Shown: piece by piece, positions 25,260 through 36,003 of the stretch
How the letters are laid out: each line of letters starts with the position of its first letter
How positions within the stretch are numbered: the stretch's first letter is position 1
NCBI GenBank assembly: GCA_039516895.1
Contig: CP154437.1
Span: 806,001-870,000 of the forward strand
From: Campylobacter coli
GTDB lineage: Bacteria > Campylobacterota > Campylobacteria > Campylobacterales > Campylobacteraceae
DNA length: 64,000 bases
Reading direction: 5' to 3'
Notes under the pieces: model-generated
Databases searched by the model: none
What the model was told of the DNA's origin: nothing
The model's input: the letters and a program-made list of their open reading frames with translations, nothing else
Made by a program: the position numbers and the translations under genes

Positions 25260-26594
25260 TTGAATTCTAAATTTTCGAAAATAGGTTTTATTTTAGCAGT
25301 TGCTGGTTCAGCTGTAGGTTTAGGAAATGCTTGGAAATTTCCTACTTTAGTGGGACAAAGTGGAGGCTCTGCTTTTATATTGCTTTATATTATTTTAACT
25401 TTGGGTGTAGGATTTGTTATCTTTTTGGCTGAACTTAGTATAGGAAAGATCAGTGAAAAAGATCCTGTTAATGCTTATGAAAAACTTGCTCCTTCAAATA
25501 AAAAGGCTTGGTCTTACGCAGGTTTTACCATGATAGGAGCGATTTTAATTGTTTCTTTTTATACTTTAGTAATTGGCTGGATACTTAAATATGCATACTT
25601 AAGCATTAGCGGAAATTTATATCCTGATCTTGATACAAGTTCTGCTGAATTTGGAAAATTAATCTCAAGCGATTTTTTAAGTCAATTTATATGTTTTACT
25701 TTGATTTTTTTAATTGTTTTTTACACAGTATCTAAGGGCGTAAAAAATGGTATTGAAAAATTAAATGTTTGGATGATGCCAGCTTTATTTATCTTACTTG
25801 TTTTGATGCTTATTTATGCAATGACTAAAGATGGTTTTATGATGGCGGTTGAATTTCTTTTTGTACCTGACTTTTCTAAAATCAGCACTTCTAACGTTCT
25901 TGAAGCTTTAGGACTTGCTTTTTTTAGCTTGTCTTTAGGAGTAGGGACTATTATCACTTATTCGGCAAGTTTACCTGAGCGTACAAATTTTATTACTAGT
26001 ACTCTAAATATCATTTTCATCAATCTTTTAATCGGACTTTTAATGGGTTTGGTCGTTTTCACCTTTATCTTTGAGTTTGGTTTTGATGCAAGCAAAGAGG
26101 GTCCAGGTCTGATTTTTGTTTCTTTAGCGACTTTATTTCAAAAACTTGGACTTATTGGGCATATTTTAGGAGCAGCTTTTTTTATATCTTTGATTTTTGC
26201 AGGTATTACTTCAGCAGTTTCTATGATAGAGCCTTTTGCTTTTTACTTAATCAATAGCTTTGGAATGAGCCGTAAAAAAGCTTTGATTTTGATAGGAATT
26301 ATAGTTTACACCTTGGGAATTTTATGTATTTTGTCTTCTTTGGATTCGACAGCATTTAAAATTTTTGGTCTTAGTGTTTTTGATCTTTTAGATACTTTAT
26401 CAAGTAAGATTATTATGCCTTTGGGTGGAATTTTAGCTGCTGTTTTTGTGGGTTTTGTAATCAAAAAAGAAGCTTTACAAATTTTGTTCGGTCCTTATAT
26501 GAAAGGTATATTTTTTGAACTTTGGTATATCTTTTTAAGATTTATTTCGCCTTTGGCAGTTATCGTTGTTATGATTAGTGCTTTTTTAAAGTAA
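25260..26594 (+). CDS. Na+-dependent amino-acid transporter (NSS/SNF family), copy 1
   Basis: This 444-residue protein has about 11-12 membrane segments. The NSS N-terminal signature is FSKIGFILAVAGSAVGLGNAWKFP, with sodium- and substrate-site glycines, and the unwound helix 6 region LGVGTIITYSASLP is visible. The start is TTG at 25260 with AAGG upstream. NSS proteins import amino acids with sodium; the substrate is unknown. A paralogue begins 13 bases after the stop. Confidence 0.9.
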   Translation: MNSKFSKIGFILAVAGSAVGLGNAWKFPTLVGQSGGSAFILLYIILTLGVGFVIFLAELSIGKISEKDPVNAYEKLAPSNKKAWSYAGFTMIGAILIVSFYTLVIGWILKYAYLSISGNLYPDLDTSSAEFGKLISSDFLSQFICFTLIFLIVFYTVSKGVKNGIEKLNVWMMPALFILLVLMLIYAMTKDGFMMAVEFLFVPDFSKISTSNVLEALGLAFFSLSLGVGTIITYSASLPERTNFITSTLNIIFINLLIGLLMGLVVFTFIFEFGFDASKEGPGLIFVSLATLFQKLGLIGHILGAAFFISLIFAGITSAVSMIEPFAFYLINSFGMSRKKALILIGIIVYTLGILCILSSLDSTAFKIFGLSVFDLLDTLSSKIIMPLGGILAAVFVGFVIKKEALQILFGPYMKGIFFELWYIFLRFISPLAVIVVMISAFLK

Positions 26595-26607
26595 AATCGG
26601 ATTAAAA

Positions 26608-27957
26608 ATGAGAACATATTTTTCAAAAATAGGTTTCATTTTAGCTGTTGCAGGTGGGGCTGTAGGTTTGGGAAATGCTTGGAAATTTCCGACCCTAAGC
26701 GCAGAAAACGGCGGTTTTGTTTTTGTTCTTTTGTATTTATTTTTTACTTTAAGCATAGGCTTTAGTATTTTTTTAGCTGAAGTATCTATGGGACGTTTAA
26801 GCAGAAGTGATTTAGCAAATGCTTATTATACTCTTGCAAAAAACCATGCCAAAAAATGGCGTTATGGTGGAATTTTCACTTTGGGTGGAATTTTTGTTCT
26901 TTCTTTTTATTTGGTAATTATGGGCTGGGTTTTAAAATATGCTTTAACCAGTCTTTATTATTTACCTAAAAATTTAGAGCAAGCAGGAAGTGATTTTTCT
27001 ACTTTGATCAGTGTTGATTTAAGCAATTCCATTTTATTTTTTTCTTTATCTTTTTTTCTTACCTTATTGATCGTATCTAAGGGTTTGATAAAAGGTATTG
27101 AAAGATTAAATGTGCTTATAATGCCAAGTCTTTTTATCATGCTTGTTTTTATGTTGTTTTATTGCATGAGTTTTCAAAGTGGTTTTAAGCAGGCTTTTTC
27201 TTATCTTTTTTATCCTGATTTTTCAAATTTTAAATTAAGTTCTATTGCTGAAGCTTTGGGGCTTGCTTTTTTTACATTGTGTTTAGGTATAGGTTGTATA
27301 GTGACTTATTCTGCGGCTTTAAGTAAAAAAATAAATTTTATCAAAAGTTCTATTTTTATAGTTTTAATTAATCTTCTTATCTCATTTATCATGGGGCTTA
27401 TAGTTTTTACCTTTATATTTGAATTTGGCGCAGATCCAAATGTGCAAGGCGCAGGAATAGTATTTGTATCTTTGATGAGTTTGTTTAATGAGCTTGGAAT
27501 TTTAGGTTATGTTTTAGCCTTTTGTTTTTTCTTGGCTCTTTTTTTTGCAGGCATTACTTCAGCAGTTTCGATGATAGAACCTTTAACATTTTATGTGGTT
27601 AATAATTATAAAATTTCTCGCATTAAGGCTTTATTATTTATAGGTTTTATTGTTTTTGTATTAGGAATTTGTTGTATTTTGTCTTTAAATATTCATTTTT
27701 CTAGTTTGTTTAATTTTTTTGGAAAAGATTTTTTTACTCTTTTAGATAAGGTGACCTCTAATATTTTACTTCCCTTAGGGGCGATTGTAAGTTCTATATT
27801 TGTAGGTTTTTTTGTGGATAAAAAGCGAATTTATAAAATATTTTCCAAATTTGTAAATCGTCAAATATTTACAATTTGGCTATTTTTTATTCGTTTTATA
27901 TCACCTATAGCAATTATTTGCATAATGTGTTATCAAATTTTTGTTAAAATTTCTTAA
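26608..27957 (+). CDS. Na+-dependent amino-acid transporter (NSS/SNF family), copy 2
   Basis: This 449-residue paralogue of the preceding gene has the same signature (FSKIGFILAVAGGAVGLGNAWKFP) and the same helix-6 pattern (LGIGCIVTYSAALSKK). The two copies are clearly related along their whole length but well diverged, so the duplication is old. They probably sit in one transcript and differ in substrate or may pair. The ATG has no strong ribosome site. Confidence 0.9.
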   Translation: MRTYFSKIGFILAVAGGAVGLGNAWKFPTLSAENGGFVFVLLYLFFTLSIGFSIFLAEVSMGRLSRSDLANAYYTLAKNHAKKWRYGGIFTLGGIFVLSFYLVIMGWVLKYALTSLYYLPKNLEQAGSDFSTLISVDLSNSILFFSLSFFLTLLIVSKGLIKGIERLNVLIMPSLFIMLVFMLFYCMSFQSGFKQAFSYLFYPDFSNFKLSSIAEALGLAFFTLCLGIGCIVTYSAALSKKINFIKSSIFIVLINLLISFIMGLIVFTFIFEFGADPNVQGAGIVFVSLMSLFNELGILGYVLAFCFFLALFFAGITSAVSMIEPLTFYVVNNYKISRIKALLFIGFIVFVLGICCILSLNIHFSSLFNFFGKDFFTLLDKVTSNILLPLGAIVSSIFVGFFVDKKRIYKIFSKFVNRQIFTIWLFFIRFISPIAIICIMCYQIFVKIS

Positions 27958-27979
27958 TTATTTCATATAAGGAAAATAA

Positions 27980-29770
27980 ATGGCTAAAAAATTTATAGAT
28001 GTTATGGATACAAGTTTTAGAGATGGTTTTCAATCTGTGTATGGAGCTAGAGTCTTGATGCAGGATTTTTTTCCTGCAGTAGAAGCGGCTAAAGAAGCAG
28101 GAATAACTCATTTTGAATTTGGAGGTGGAGCAAGGTTTCAAAGCCTTTATTTTTACCTTAATGAAGATGCTTTTGAAATGATGGATAAATTCCGTTCAAT
28201 TGTAGGAAAAGATGCAAATTTGCAAACTTTGGCAAGAGGTGTAAATACTGTTACCTTGGATACGGGAAGTAGAGAGCTTATTGATTTGCATGCTAAGCTT
28301 TTTGCTAAACATGGCACTACAACAATTAGAAATTTCGATGCTTTAAACGATGTAAATAATCTTAAATTCAGTGGTGAATGTATTAAAAAATATGGCTTAA
28401 AACACGAAATTACAATCACTTTAATGGATCTGCCACCAAACTGCCAAGGTGCTCACGATGTATTCTTTTATGAAAGAATATTAAAAGAAATTTTGGCTGC
28501 TGAAATTCCTTTTGATAGTATTTGCTTTAAAGATGCTAGCGGAACTTCAAATCCAAATAAAATTTATGAAACCATTAAAATGGCTAGAAAAAATTTACCA
28601 CAAGATGTGCATATAAGGCTTCATACACATGAAACTGCAGGGGTGAGTATAGCTTGTTATTTAGCAGCTTTGGAAGCTGGGGTTGATGGTATAGATTTAG
28701 CAGCAGCTCCTGTAAGTGGTGGTACTTCACAGCCTGATATTTTAACTATGATGCATGCTTTAAAAGGCAAGGATTATGATTTGGGTGGATTAGAAGAAGA
28801 AAAGATTTTAAAATATGAAGCAGTTTTAAGAGATTCTTTAAGAGAGTATTTTTTACCACCTGAAGCTACAATGGTAAGTCCTTTAATTCCATTTTCTCCT
28901 ATGCCAGGTGGAGCCTTAACTGCTAATACTCAAATGATGAGAGATAACAATATACTCGATAAATTTCCAGAAGTTATTCATGCTATGCGCGAAGTTGTAG
29001 AAAAAGGTGGTTTTGGAACTTCTGTAACCCCTGTTTCTCAATTTTATTTTCAACAAGCTTTTAACAATGTTATGTTTGGACCTTGGGAAAAAATTGCTGA
29101 AGGTTATGGAAAAATGGTATTGGGGTATTTTGGTAAAACTCCTGTCGAGCCTGATGCTGAAGTTAAAAAACTTGCAGCTAAGCAGTTAAATTTAGAACCT
29201 ACCACAGAACTTGCTATTGATATAGCTGATAAAGATGAAACTAAAAGTATAGCTTATGTTAAAAGCTTGCTTGAAAAAGAGGGCATAGCAGTAAGCGAAG
29301 AAAATATTTTCATTGCTGCAGCTTGCAAAGAAAAAGGAATAGCATATTTAAAAGGCGAAGCTAAAGTTAATGTACGTAAAAATGCTCCTGTATCAAAATC
29401 AAATTCTATCGGAGTTGATGAGAATAAATTCACAGTTTCAGTTAATGGAAATAAATATCATGTAGAAGTAAGTGCTGGCTTTGATAAAGATGTAAATATT
29501 AAAAGTGTTCGCAAAGCAGATACTCAAGAGGATATTACGCAAGATGTGGATTCAAGTGAAGGTATACAAGCTGGAATTTCTGGTAATGTATTTAAAATTT
29601 ATATTAATGAAGGTGAAGAGGTAAAATCAGGACAAGTTGTTATGGTTTTGGAAGCCATGAAAATGGAGATAGAGGTTAGTGCACCAAAAGATGGCATAAT
29701 AGAAAAAATTTGTGTCAAAACAGGTGATAGTGTTAGCGAAAATAATTTAGTCGCAATATATAAAAAATAA
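27980..29770 (+). CDS. pycB: Pyruvate carboxylase subunit B / oxaloacetate decarboxylase alpha-like
   Basis: This 596-residue protein has an N-terminal carboxyltransferase TIM barrel (opening DVMDTSFRDGFQS) with metal-site RLHTHETAG, a conserved PYC/OADA central domain, and a C-terminal biotinyl domain with the biotin lysine in VLEAMKMEIEV. In C. jejuni, PycB works with the biotin carboxylase PycA, encoded elsewhere, to form oxaloacetate from pyruvate. The next gene, pckA, takes oxaloacetate to PEP, so the pair forms the entry to gluconeogenesis. Confidence 0.94.
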   Translation: MAKKFIDVMDTSFRDGFQSVYGARVLMQDFFPAVEAAKEAGITHFEFGGGARFQSLYFYLNEDAFEMMDKFRSIVGKDANLQTLARGVNTVTLDTGSRELIDLHAKLFAKHGTTTIRNFDALNDVNNLKFSGECIKKYGLKHEITITLMDLPPNCQGAHDVFFYERILKEILAAEIPFDSICFKDASGTSNPNKIYETIKMARKNLPQDVHIRLHTHETAGVSIACYLAALEAGVDGIDLAAAPVSGGTSQPDILTMMHALKGKDYDLGGLEEEKILKYEAVLRDSLREYFLPPEATMVSPLIPFSPMPGGALTANTQMMRDNNILDKFPEVIHAMREVVEKGGFGTSVTPVSQFYFQQAFNNVMFGPWEKIAEGYGKMVLGYFGKTPVEPDAEVKKLAAKQLNLEPTTELAIDIADKDETKSIAYVKSLLEKEGIAVSEENIFIAAACKEKGIAYLKGEAKVNVRKNAPVSKSNSIGVDENKFTVSVNGNKYHVEVSAGFDKDVNIKSVRKADTQEDITQDVDSSEGIQAGISGNVFKIYINEGEEVKSGQVVMVLEAMKMEIEVSAPKDGIIEKICVKTGDSVSENNLVAIYKK

Positions 29771-29782
29771 TTGAGGTCGCAA

Positions 29783-31357
29783 ATGAAGAAATTCGAAAAT
29801 TTGGGTTTAGAAAATATAAAAAAAGTTTATCATAATTTAAGTTTTGATGAGCTCTATGAGCATGAAAAGAAAAACGAAGAAGGACAATGCACGGATAATG
29901 GAACTTTTGCTGTAGATACAGGAATTTTTACAGGAAGAAGTCCAAAAGATAAATATTTTGTAAAGCAAGATCCTTCTAGCAAATATATAGCTTGGGGCAA
30001 AGTAAATCAGGCAATCACCAAGGAACTTTTCGATGAGCTTTTAATGAAGGCTAGAAAAGAATTAAGCAATAAAGAAATTTATGTGCAAGATGTTTTTTGT
30101 GGTGCTTCTTTGAAAAGTCGTAAAGCTATAAGATTTGTAACTGAAATCGCATGGCAAGCACATTTTGTAAAAAATATGTTTATTCGCCCTAATGATAAAG
30201 AGCTAGATGAATTTAAGGCTGATTTTATCGTTTATAATGCGTGCAAATGTGTCAATAAAGACTATGAAAAGAATGGTTTAAATTCTGAAGTTTTTGTGAT
30301 TTTCAACATAGAAGAAAATATCGCAGTTATCGGTGGAACTTGGTATGGCGGCGAGATGAAAAAAGGAATTTTTTCTATGATGAATTATTGGCTACCGCTT
30401 GAAAATAAGCTTTCTATGCATTGTAGCGCAAATGTTGGTGAAAAAGGCGATGTTGCGCTTTTCTTTGGCCTGAGTGGCACTGGAAAAACAACTCTTTCTA
30501 CGGATCCAAAAAGAAGGCTTATAGGCGATGATGAGCATGGATGGGATGATGAAGGAGTGTTTAACTTTGAAGGTGGATGTTATGCAAAAACTATCAATCT
30601 CGATCCTGAAAGTGAACCTGAAATTTATGGAGCGATTAAGAGAAATGCACTTTTGGAAAATGTGGTTTTAAGAAGTGATAAAAGTGTAGATTATAGTGAT
30701 GCTTCAAAGACTGAAAATACTAGAGTTTCTTATCCTATAGAACATATAGAAAATCATGAACCAAGCTTAAAAGCAGGTCATCCAAAAAATATTATTTTTC
30801 TAAGTGCAGACGCTTTTGGAATTTTACCTCCTGTAAGCAAGCTTAGCAAAGAGCAAGCTATGTATTATTTTTTAAGTGGCTATACAGCAAAAGTAGCTGG
30901 AACAGAAAGAGGGATTACAGAGCCTCAAGCTACCTTTTCAGCTTGCTTTGGTGAGCCTTTTATGCCTTTGCATCCGACAGTTTATGCAAGATTACTTGGA
31001 GAAAAAATTGACAAACATGAAGTGAATGTTTATCTTGTAAATACAGGCTGGAGCGGTGGAAGCTATGGCGTGGGTAAAAGAATGAGTATAAAAGCTACTA
31101 GAGCTTGCATTAATGCTATTTTAGATGGAAGTATTACACAATGTGAATTTGAAAATTTTGATGTATTTAATTTGGCTATTCCTAAAACCTTAGCTGGTGT
31201 AGAAAGCTCCCTTTTAAATCCTATCAATACTTGGCAAGATAAGGATGAATTTATCGCTACTAGAAATAAATTGGCAAAAATGTTTAGTGATAATTTTAAA
31301 CGCTATGAGGATGTAAAAGAGGGTGTAGAATACAGCCAGTTTGGACCTAAAATTTAA
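29783..31357 (+). CDS. pckA: ATP-dependent phosphoenolpyruvate carboxykinase
   Basis: I choose ATG 29783, with GAGGT upstream, giving 524 residues. The kinase-type P-loop [11 protein letters not shown], the metal-site segment [13 protein letters not shown] and FTGRSPKDK identify the ATP-type enzyme. It converts oxaloacetate to PEP. It follows pycB by 12 bases. Campylobacter lacks a working upper glycolysis, so this step is central to making sugars from amino and organic acids. Confidence 0.97.
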   Translation: MKKFENLGLENIKKVYHNLSFDELYEHEKKNEEGQCTDNGTFAVDTGIFTGRSPKDKYFVKQDPSSKYIAWGKVNQAITKELFDELLMKARKELSNKEIYVQDVFCGASLKSRKAIRFVTEIAWQAHFVKNMFIRPNDKELDEFKADFIVYNACKCVNKDYEKNGLNSEVFVIFNIEENIAVIGGTWYGGEMKKGIFSMMNYWLPLENKLSMHCSANVGEKGDVALFFGLSGTGKTTLSTDPKRRLIGDDEHGWDDEGVFNFEGGCYAKTINLDPESEPEIYGAIKRNALLENVVLRSDKSVDYSDASKTENTRVSYPIEHIENHEPSLKAGHPKNIIFLSADAFGILPPVSKLSKEQAMYYFLSGYTAKVAGTERGITEPQATFSACFGEPFMPLHPTVYARLLGEKIDKHEVNVYLVNTGWSGGSYGVGKRMSIKATRACINAILDGSITQCEFENFDVFNLAIPKTLAGVESSLLNPINTWQDKDEFIATRNKLAKMFSDNFKRYEDVKEGVEYSQFGPKI

Positions 31358-31366
31358 GGTGTATAA

Positions 31367-32752
31367 ATGAAAAATGAGATGTGGTCAGGACGCTTTAGTG
31401 AAGCAAGCAATGAGCTTTTAAAAGAATTTAACGCAAGTTTAAATATAGATAGAACTTTGTATATGGAGGATATACAGGGTTCTATCGCCCATGCTACCAT
31501 GCTTGAAAATTGTGGAATCTTAAAAAAAGATGAGCTAGAGGCTATTGTAAAAGGCTTGGAGCAAGTTAGAATCGAGATAGAGCAAAATCGCTTTGTTTTT
31601 AATATAGAAGATGAAGATATTCATATGGCTATAGAAAAGCGTTTAAGTGAGCTCATCGGGAGTGAAATAGGAGGAAGACTTCACACAGCTCGTAGTCGTA
31701 ATGATCAAGTTGCAACTGATTTTAAATTATTTACAAAAAAATCTCATTTAGAGCTTATAATGCTTTTAAAAAATCTCATTCATACTTTACTTGCCCATGC
31801 TAGAATGCACAAAAAAACTATTATGCCAAGTTTTACGCATTTACAGCATGCACAACCTATAAGTTTTTCTTTTTATATTTTAAGCTATGCTTTTATGTTT
31901 ATGCGCGATATCAAGCGTTTGCAAAATAGTTTAGAGCTTGCGGATTTTTCTCCCTTAGGTTCTTGTGCGTGTGCGGGAACTAGTTATGCAACTAACCGTA
32001 ATCTTAGTGCCCAAATTTTAGGTTTTAAAGACATTATGCCAAATGCTATGGATGGAGTAAGCGATAGGGATTTTGCGCTCGATTTGCTTTATGATATAGC
32101 AGTGATTTTTACACATACCTCAAGACTTTGCGAAGAGATGATTTTATTTTCTGCTTCAGAGTTTGGATTTTTGACTATAAGCGATAGTTTTTCAACAGGA
32201 AGCTCTATTATGCCACAGAAAAAAAATCCTGATGTTTGCGAGCTTATACGTGGAAAAACAGGGCGTGTTTATGGAAATTTGATTTCTCTTTTAACGATTA
32301 TGAAAGCACTTCCTTTAGCTTATAATAAAGACATGCAAGAAGATAAAGAAGGGCTTTTTGATAGTGTTAAAACAGCAAAAGATAGTTTGATTATTTTAAA
32401 TGCTATGTTAAAAGAAGTGAAAATCAATAAAGAAAATATGTTAAAATCTTGTAAAAAAGGACATTTGCTAGCTACGGATTTGGCAGATTATTTGGTTCGA
32501 GAGAAAAATATTCCCTTTAGAAAAGCGCATTTTATAGTAGGCAATGTAGTTGCGCAAGCTGAAAAACAAGGGATTGATATAAGCGATATTGAAGATCTTT
32601 CAAAAATAGATCCTATTTTTGATGATAAAGCAATGAAATTGCTTGATTTTGAAAATTCTTTAAATTCTAAACAAAGCGAGGGTTCAAGCTCTGTTGCTAG
32701 TGTAGAAAAACAAATTCAAATTTTAGAAAGATTTCTTAAAAGTTTAGGCTAG
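31367..32752 (+). CDS. argH: Argininosuccinate lyase
   Basis: This 461-residue enzyme splits argininosuccinate to arginine and fumarate. The fumarase/lyase signature [12 protein letters not shown] is present, as are [14 protein letters not shown] and the catalytic-histidine segment [11 protein letters not shown]. The gene follows pckA by nine bases and is probably cotranscribed. The end lies five bases from the convergent ychF. Confidence 0.96.
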   Translation: MKNEMWSGRFSEASNELLKEFNASLNIDRTLYMEDIQGSIAHATMLENCGILKKDELEAIVKGLEQVRIEIEQNRFVFNIEDEDIHMAIEKRLSELIGSEIGGRLHTARSRNDQVATDFKLFTKKSHLELIMLLKNLIHTLLAHARMHKKTIMPSFTHLQHAQPISFSFYILSYAFMFMRDIKRLQNSLELADFSPLGSCACAGTSYATNRNLSAQILGFKDIMPNAMDGVSDRDFALDLLYDIAVIFTHTSRLCEEMILFSASEFGFLTISDSFSTGSSIMPQKKNPDVCELIRGKTGRVYGNLISLLTIMKALPLAYNKDMQEDKEGLFDSVKTAKDSLIILNAMLKEVKINKENMLKSCKKGHLLATDLADYLVREKNIPFRKAHFIVGNVVAQAEKQGIDISDIEDLSKIDPIFDDKAMKLLDFENSLNSKQSEGSSSVASVEKQIQILERFLKSLG

Positions 32753-32757
32753 TTTGC

Positions 32758-33861
32758 CTAAACATTAAATCTAAAGTGCATCACATCGCCATCTAAAACG
32801 ATATAATCTTTTCCTTCAAGACGCAGTTTTCCTGCTTCTTTGGCACCATTCTCTCCTTTATAAGCGATAAAATCTTCGTAAGAAATCACTTCTGCTTTGA
32901 TAAAGCCTTTTTCAAAATCATTATGAATCACGCTTGCAGCTTTTGGAGCTTTCCAACCTTTCTTAATCGTCCAAGAGCGCACTTCTAAAACTCCTGCTGT
33001 AAAATAGCTTATCAGTCCAAGTTTAGAAAAAGCAGTGCGTATGATTTGATCAAGTCCGCTTTCATTTACACCTAAAGAGCTTAGGAATTCAGCACTTTCC
33101 TCATCGCTTAAGCCGACCAATTCCTCTTCTATCTTGGCGCAAAGCTTGATGACCTCATGATTGTTTTTATTGGCATAGTCTTTTAAGATTTTTACATACT
33201 CATTATCTTCGCCAATGCCATTTTCATCAACATTTGCTCCATAAATCACTTCTTTAGCAGAAAGTAGTCTTAATTCTTTATTTAAAGCTTGAAAAATCTC
33301 ATCTTCTTTTTGTGAGTAGGTGCTAGCTGGAAGACCTTTATTTAAATGTTCAAGTAAAGAATTTGCCATCTCAAGACTTTCTTTTGCACCTTTTGTGTTT
33401 GCTCTAGCTTCTTTATTGAGTTTTTCTATTTTTTTACCAAGCTGTTCTATATCTGCTAAAATAAGCTCTGTATTGATAATCTCAACATCCCTTAAAGGAT
33501 CAACACCTCCTTCAACATGAGTAATATTTTCTTCATCAAAACATCGCACAATGTGTAAAATTACTTCTGTTTCGCGTATATTGGAAAGAAACTTATTTCC
33601 TAATCCTTCACCCTTGCTCGCACCTTTTACAAGTCCTGCAATATCTACAAATTCTATCAAAGAATGCATAATTCTTTCAGGCTTTACAATTTTGGCAAGT
33701 TCATTTAGTCTTAGATCAGGAACTTCAACCATAGCCTTATTAGGTTCTATGGTGCAAAAGGGATAATTTGCACTTTGGGCATTTTGTGCCTTGGTTAAGG
33801 CATTAAAAGTGGTTGACTTTCCAACATTTGGAAGACCTACTATACCGACGCTTAAACTCAT
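32758..33861 (-). CDS. ychF: Ribosome-binding ATPase YchF (OBG family)
   Basis: This 367-residue P-loop protein has the G1 motif GLPNVGKST (residues 9-17). Instead of the usual NKxD it carries an NxxE motif (NVDE), which in YchF shifts specificity from GTP to ATP. The C-terminal TGS-like domain ends FNV. It binds the 50S subunit or 70S ribosomes and affects oxidative stress responses in other bacteria. Its start overlaps the pepA stop by four bases. Confidence 0.94.
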   Translation of the reverse strand: MSLSVGIVGLPNVGKSTTFNALTKAQNAQSANYPFCTIEPNKAMVEVPDLRLNELAKIVKPERIMHSLIEFVDIAGLVKGASKGEGLGNKFLSNIRETEVILHIVRCFDEENITHVEGGVDPLRDVEIINTELILADIEQLGKKIEKLNKEARANTKGAKESLEMANSLLEHLNKGLPASTYSQKEDEIFQALNKELRLLSAKEVIYGANVDENGIGEDNEYVKILKDYANKNNHEVIKLCAKIEEELVGLSDEESAEFLSSLGVNESGLDQIIRTAFSKLGLISYFTAGVLEVRSWTIKKGWKAPKAASVIHNDFEKGFIKAEVISYEDFIAYKGENGAKEAGKLRLEGKDYIVLDGDVMHFRFNV

Positions 33862-35309
33862 TTATTTTTCCTTAAAAGATGAATTAAAAAATTAACACAC
33901 ATTCTAACTCCTGCTCCACCGGCACCAAAGCTATTATAGCCCCAAGATTTTTCCGTGTAAGCAGGTCCTGCTATGTCAAGATGGAGCCATTTATCTTTGT
34001 ATTCTTTGCGTATGAATTTATCTAAAAATAATCCAGCTGTAATCGCACCACCATAGCGACTAGAAGCAGTATTGCTAACATCTGCGATATTAGATTTTAT
34101 AAGCTCTTTTAAGTATGGGTTAAAGTGCAAGATAGTCGCATATTCTCCGCTTTTTTTAGAGCTTAAATAAAATTCGTTTTGTAATTCTTCATTATTTCCC
34201 ATAATACCACTTGTAAATTCCCCAAGACCTACAACGCAAGCTCCTGTAAGAGTTGCCATATCAATAAGCAAATCAGGTTTTAAATCTTGAGCATAAGATA
34301 AACAATCAGCTAAAACCAAACGCCCTTCAGCATCGGTATTTCTAACTTCTATGCTTACACCTTCGCGTGAAATTAAAACATCATCTGGCTTATAAGCGTT
34401 TCCGCCTATCATATTTTCAGTTGCACCTAAGATACAATGTACTTCTAGTTCTAAAGCAAGTTCAGCAACCGCTTTGATAATCCCCATCGCAGCTGCAGCT
34501 CCGCTTTTGTCTGCTTTCATAGTAAGCATATAATCGGCAGGTTTTAAACTTAAACCACCACTATCGTAGGTTAAACCTTTGCCTACAAATACTACACGCT
34601 TTTTAGCATTCTTAGCTTTGTAGCTAAGATGGATCAGACGCGGTGGATGAGCAGAAGCACGATTAACAGCTAAGAATGCATTCATTTTCTCTTTAGCAAG
34701 AAATTTTTCATCATAAATTTTGCATGTAATATTTTTATTTTCTTTAGCTAAATTTTGAGCATCTTCTACCATTTTTAAAGGAGTGTAAATTTCAGGAATT
34801 TCGTTGACTATATCTTTGGTAAAATTTGTCGCATTAGCTAGAATTTCACCACGCAAAAGACCTATTTTTGCTTCATCAAGATTAAATTTTTTAGCATTTA
34901 GTTCTTCAGTAGAGATTATAATTTTTTTCAAAGTGCTTTCTTTTTTTTCGCTTTGGTATTTGTCAAATTTATAAGCTCCAAAAAGTACACCCTCAACTAA
35001 AGAAGCAAAACTTCTTACAACGCAATCACCTAATATACTAGGAAGTTTTACACTTTTAATATTTAATTTTTCTAAATTTTTATAAGCCGTATAAAGTGCT
35101 AATCTTATATCCTCATAATTTAAACTTTTAAGCTCTATAAATAATCTTTTATTATTTAAATCGAGTAAATTTCCCTCGCCTGTATAGTTGCTTAATTTAA
35201 AAAAATCTTTTTCGTTTGCGAATGGTTTTAAATTTTTATCTTGTATAAAAACAAGTTCAAAATCTGCTTTTATACTATGAATTTTTTTATCGCTTAATTC
35301 AAATATCAT
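33858..35309 (-). CDS. pepA: Leucyl aminopeptidase (M17)
   Basis: I choose ATG 35309, with AAGGAAAA upstream, giving 483 residues; a longer frame reaches into dedA. The M17 metal and active-site motifs GKGLTYDSGGLSLKP and NTDAEGRLVLAD are intact. It removes N-terminal residues from peptides in the cytosol. The start overlaps the dedA end by 11 bases, and its end overlaps ychF by four, so dedA-pepA-ychF are coupled. Confidence 0.95.
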   Translation of the reverse strand: MIFELSDKKIHSIKADFELVFIQDKNLKPFANEKDFFKLSNYTGEGNLLDLNNKRLFIELKSLNYEDIRLALYTAYKNLEKLNIKSVKLPSILGDCVVRSFASLVEGVLFGAYKFDKYQSEKKESTLKKIIISTEELNAKKFNLDEAKIGLLRGEILANATNFTKDIVNEIPEIYTPLKMVEDAQNLAKENKNITCKIYDEKFLAKEKMNAFLAVNRASAHPPRLIHLSYKAKNAKKRVVFVGKGLTYDSGGLSLKPADYMLTMKADKSGAAAAMGIIKAVAELALELEVHCILGATENMIGGNAYKPDDVLISREGVSIEVRNTDAEGRLVLADCLSYAQDLKPDLLIDMATLTGACVVGLGEFTSGIMGNNEELQNEFYLSSKKSGEYATILHFNPYLKELIKSNIADVSNTASSRYGGAITAGLFLDKFIRKEYKDKWLHLDIAGPAYTEKSWGYNSFGAGGAGVRMCVNFLIHLLRKNK

Positions 35310-35997
35310 TTTTTTTCCTTTTTTCTTTAAGTATAGCTTTTTCAATTTGTTTAAAGGTGAAAACAAGTAAAGATAAAAAGCATATTATCATAATGGCAGC
35401 TAAATACCAATGATTTTTAGCCCAGGTTAAAAAATTCTGGATTAAATTACCAAAATGCCAAGCTAAAAGTATGGTAATAGCAGCCCAAACCCAAGCACTA
35501 AGAAGATTGATAATAGCAAATTTTTTAGCGCTATAACGCGTAATACCTATGCTCATAGGGATTACAGTTCTAAAACCATACATATAGCGTTGTATAAAAA
35601 TAATAGGCCAGCCAAAACGTTGCAAAAGCAAGTGGGCTACGGCAAATTTGCGTCTTTGTGAACGGAGTTTCTTTTGGATATAGCGTTTATTATATCTTCC
35701 TATATAAAAATAAATTTGATCCCCAACAAAGCCGCCCAATCCAGCTATAAATATAGCTAATACTACATGCATTTTTCCATCATGGGCTGCAAGTCCAGCA
35801 AAAATAAGTCCAAGCTCGCCTTCTAAAATACTCCAGCAAAAAAGTATCAAGTAACCCCAAGTTTCAACATGCTCGTTCCAAATTCTTATAATAAATTCTT
35901 CCAAAGAAAAGTCATTTTTAACCAAACCATGAATCACATAGATTATTAGAGCAATTAAGACGATAAAGATAAAAAATTTAAACCATTTTCTCATCAC
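35299..35997 (-). CDS. DedA/SNARE-associated family membrane protein
   Basis: This 232-residue integral membrane protein has about five hydrophobic segments. The family pattern is visible in FAGLAAHDGKMHVVLAIFIA, GDQIYFYIGR and the charged motif QRFGWPIIFIQRYMYGFRTV (F-R-P/G-type motif). DedA proteins are lipid scramblases or flippases tied to membrane potential and undecaprenyl-phosphate recycling; the exact substrate here is unknown. It overlaps pepA by 11 bases and starts six bases after apt. Confidence 0.9.
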   Translation of the reverse strand: MMRKWFKFFIFIVLIALIIYVIHGLVKNDFSLEEFIIRIWNEHVETWGYLILFCWSILEGELGLIFAGLAAHDGKMHVVLAIFIAGLGGFVGDQIYFYIGRYNKRYIQKKLRSQRRKFAVAHLLLQRFGWPIIFIQRYMYGFRTVIPMSIGITRYSAKKFAIINLLSAWVWAAITILLAWHFGNLIQNFLTWAKNHWYLAAIMIICFLSLLVFTFKQIEKAILKEKRKKNDI

Positions 35998-36003
35998 ACC
36001 CTC

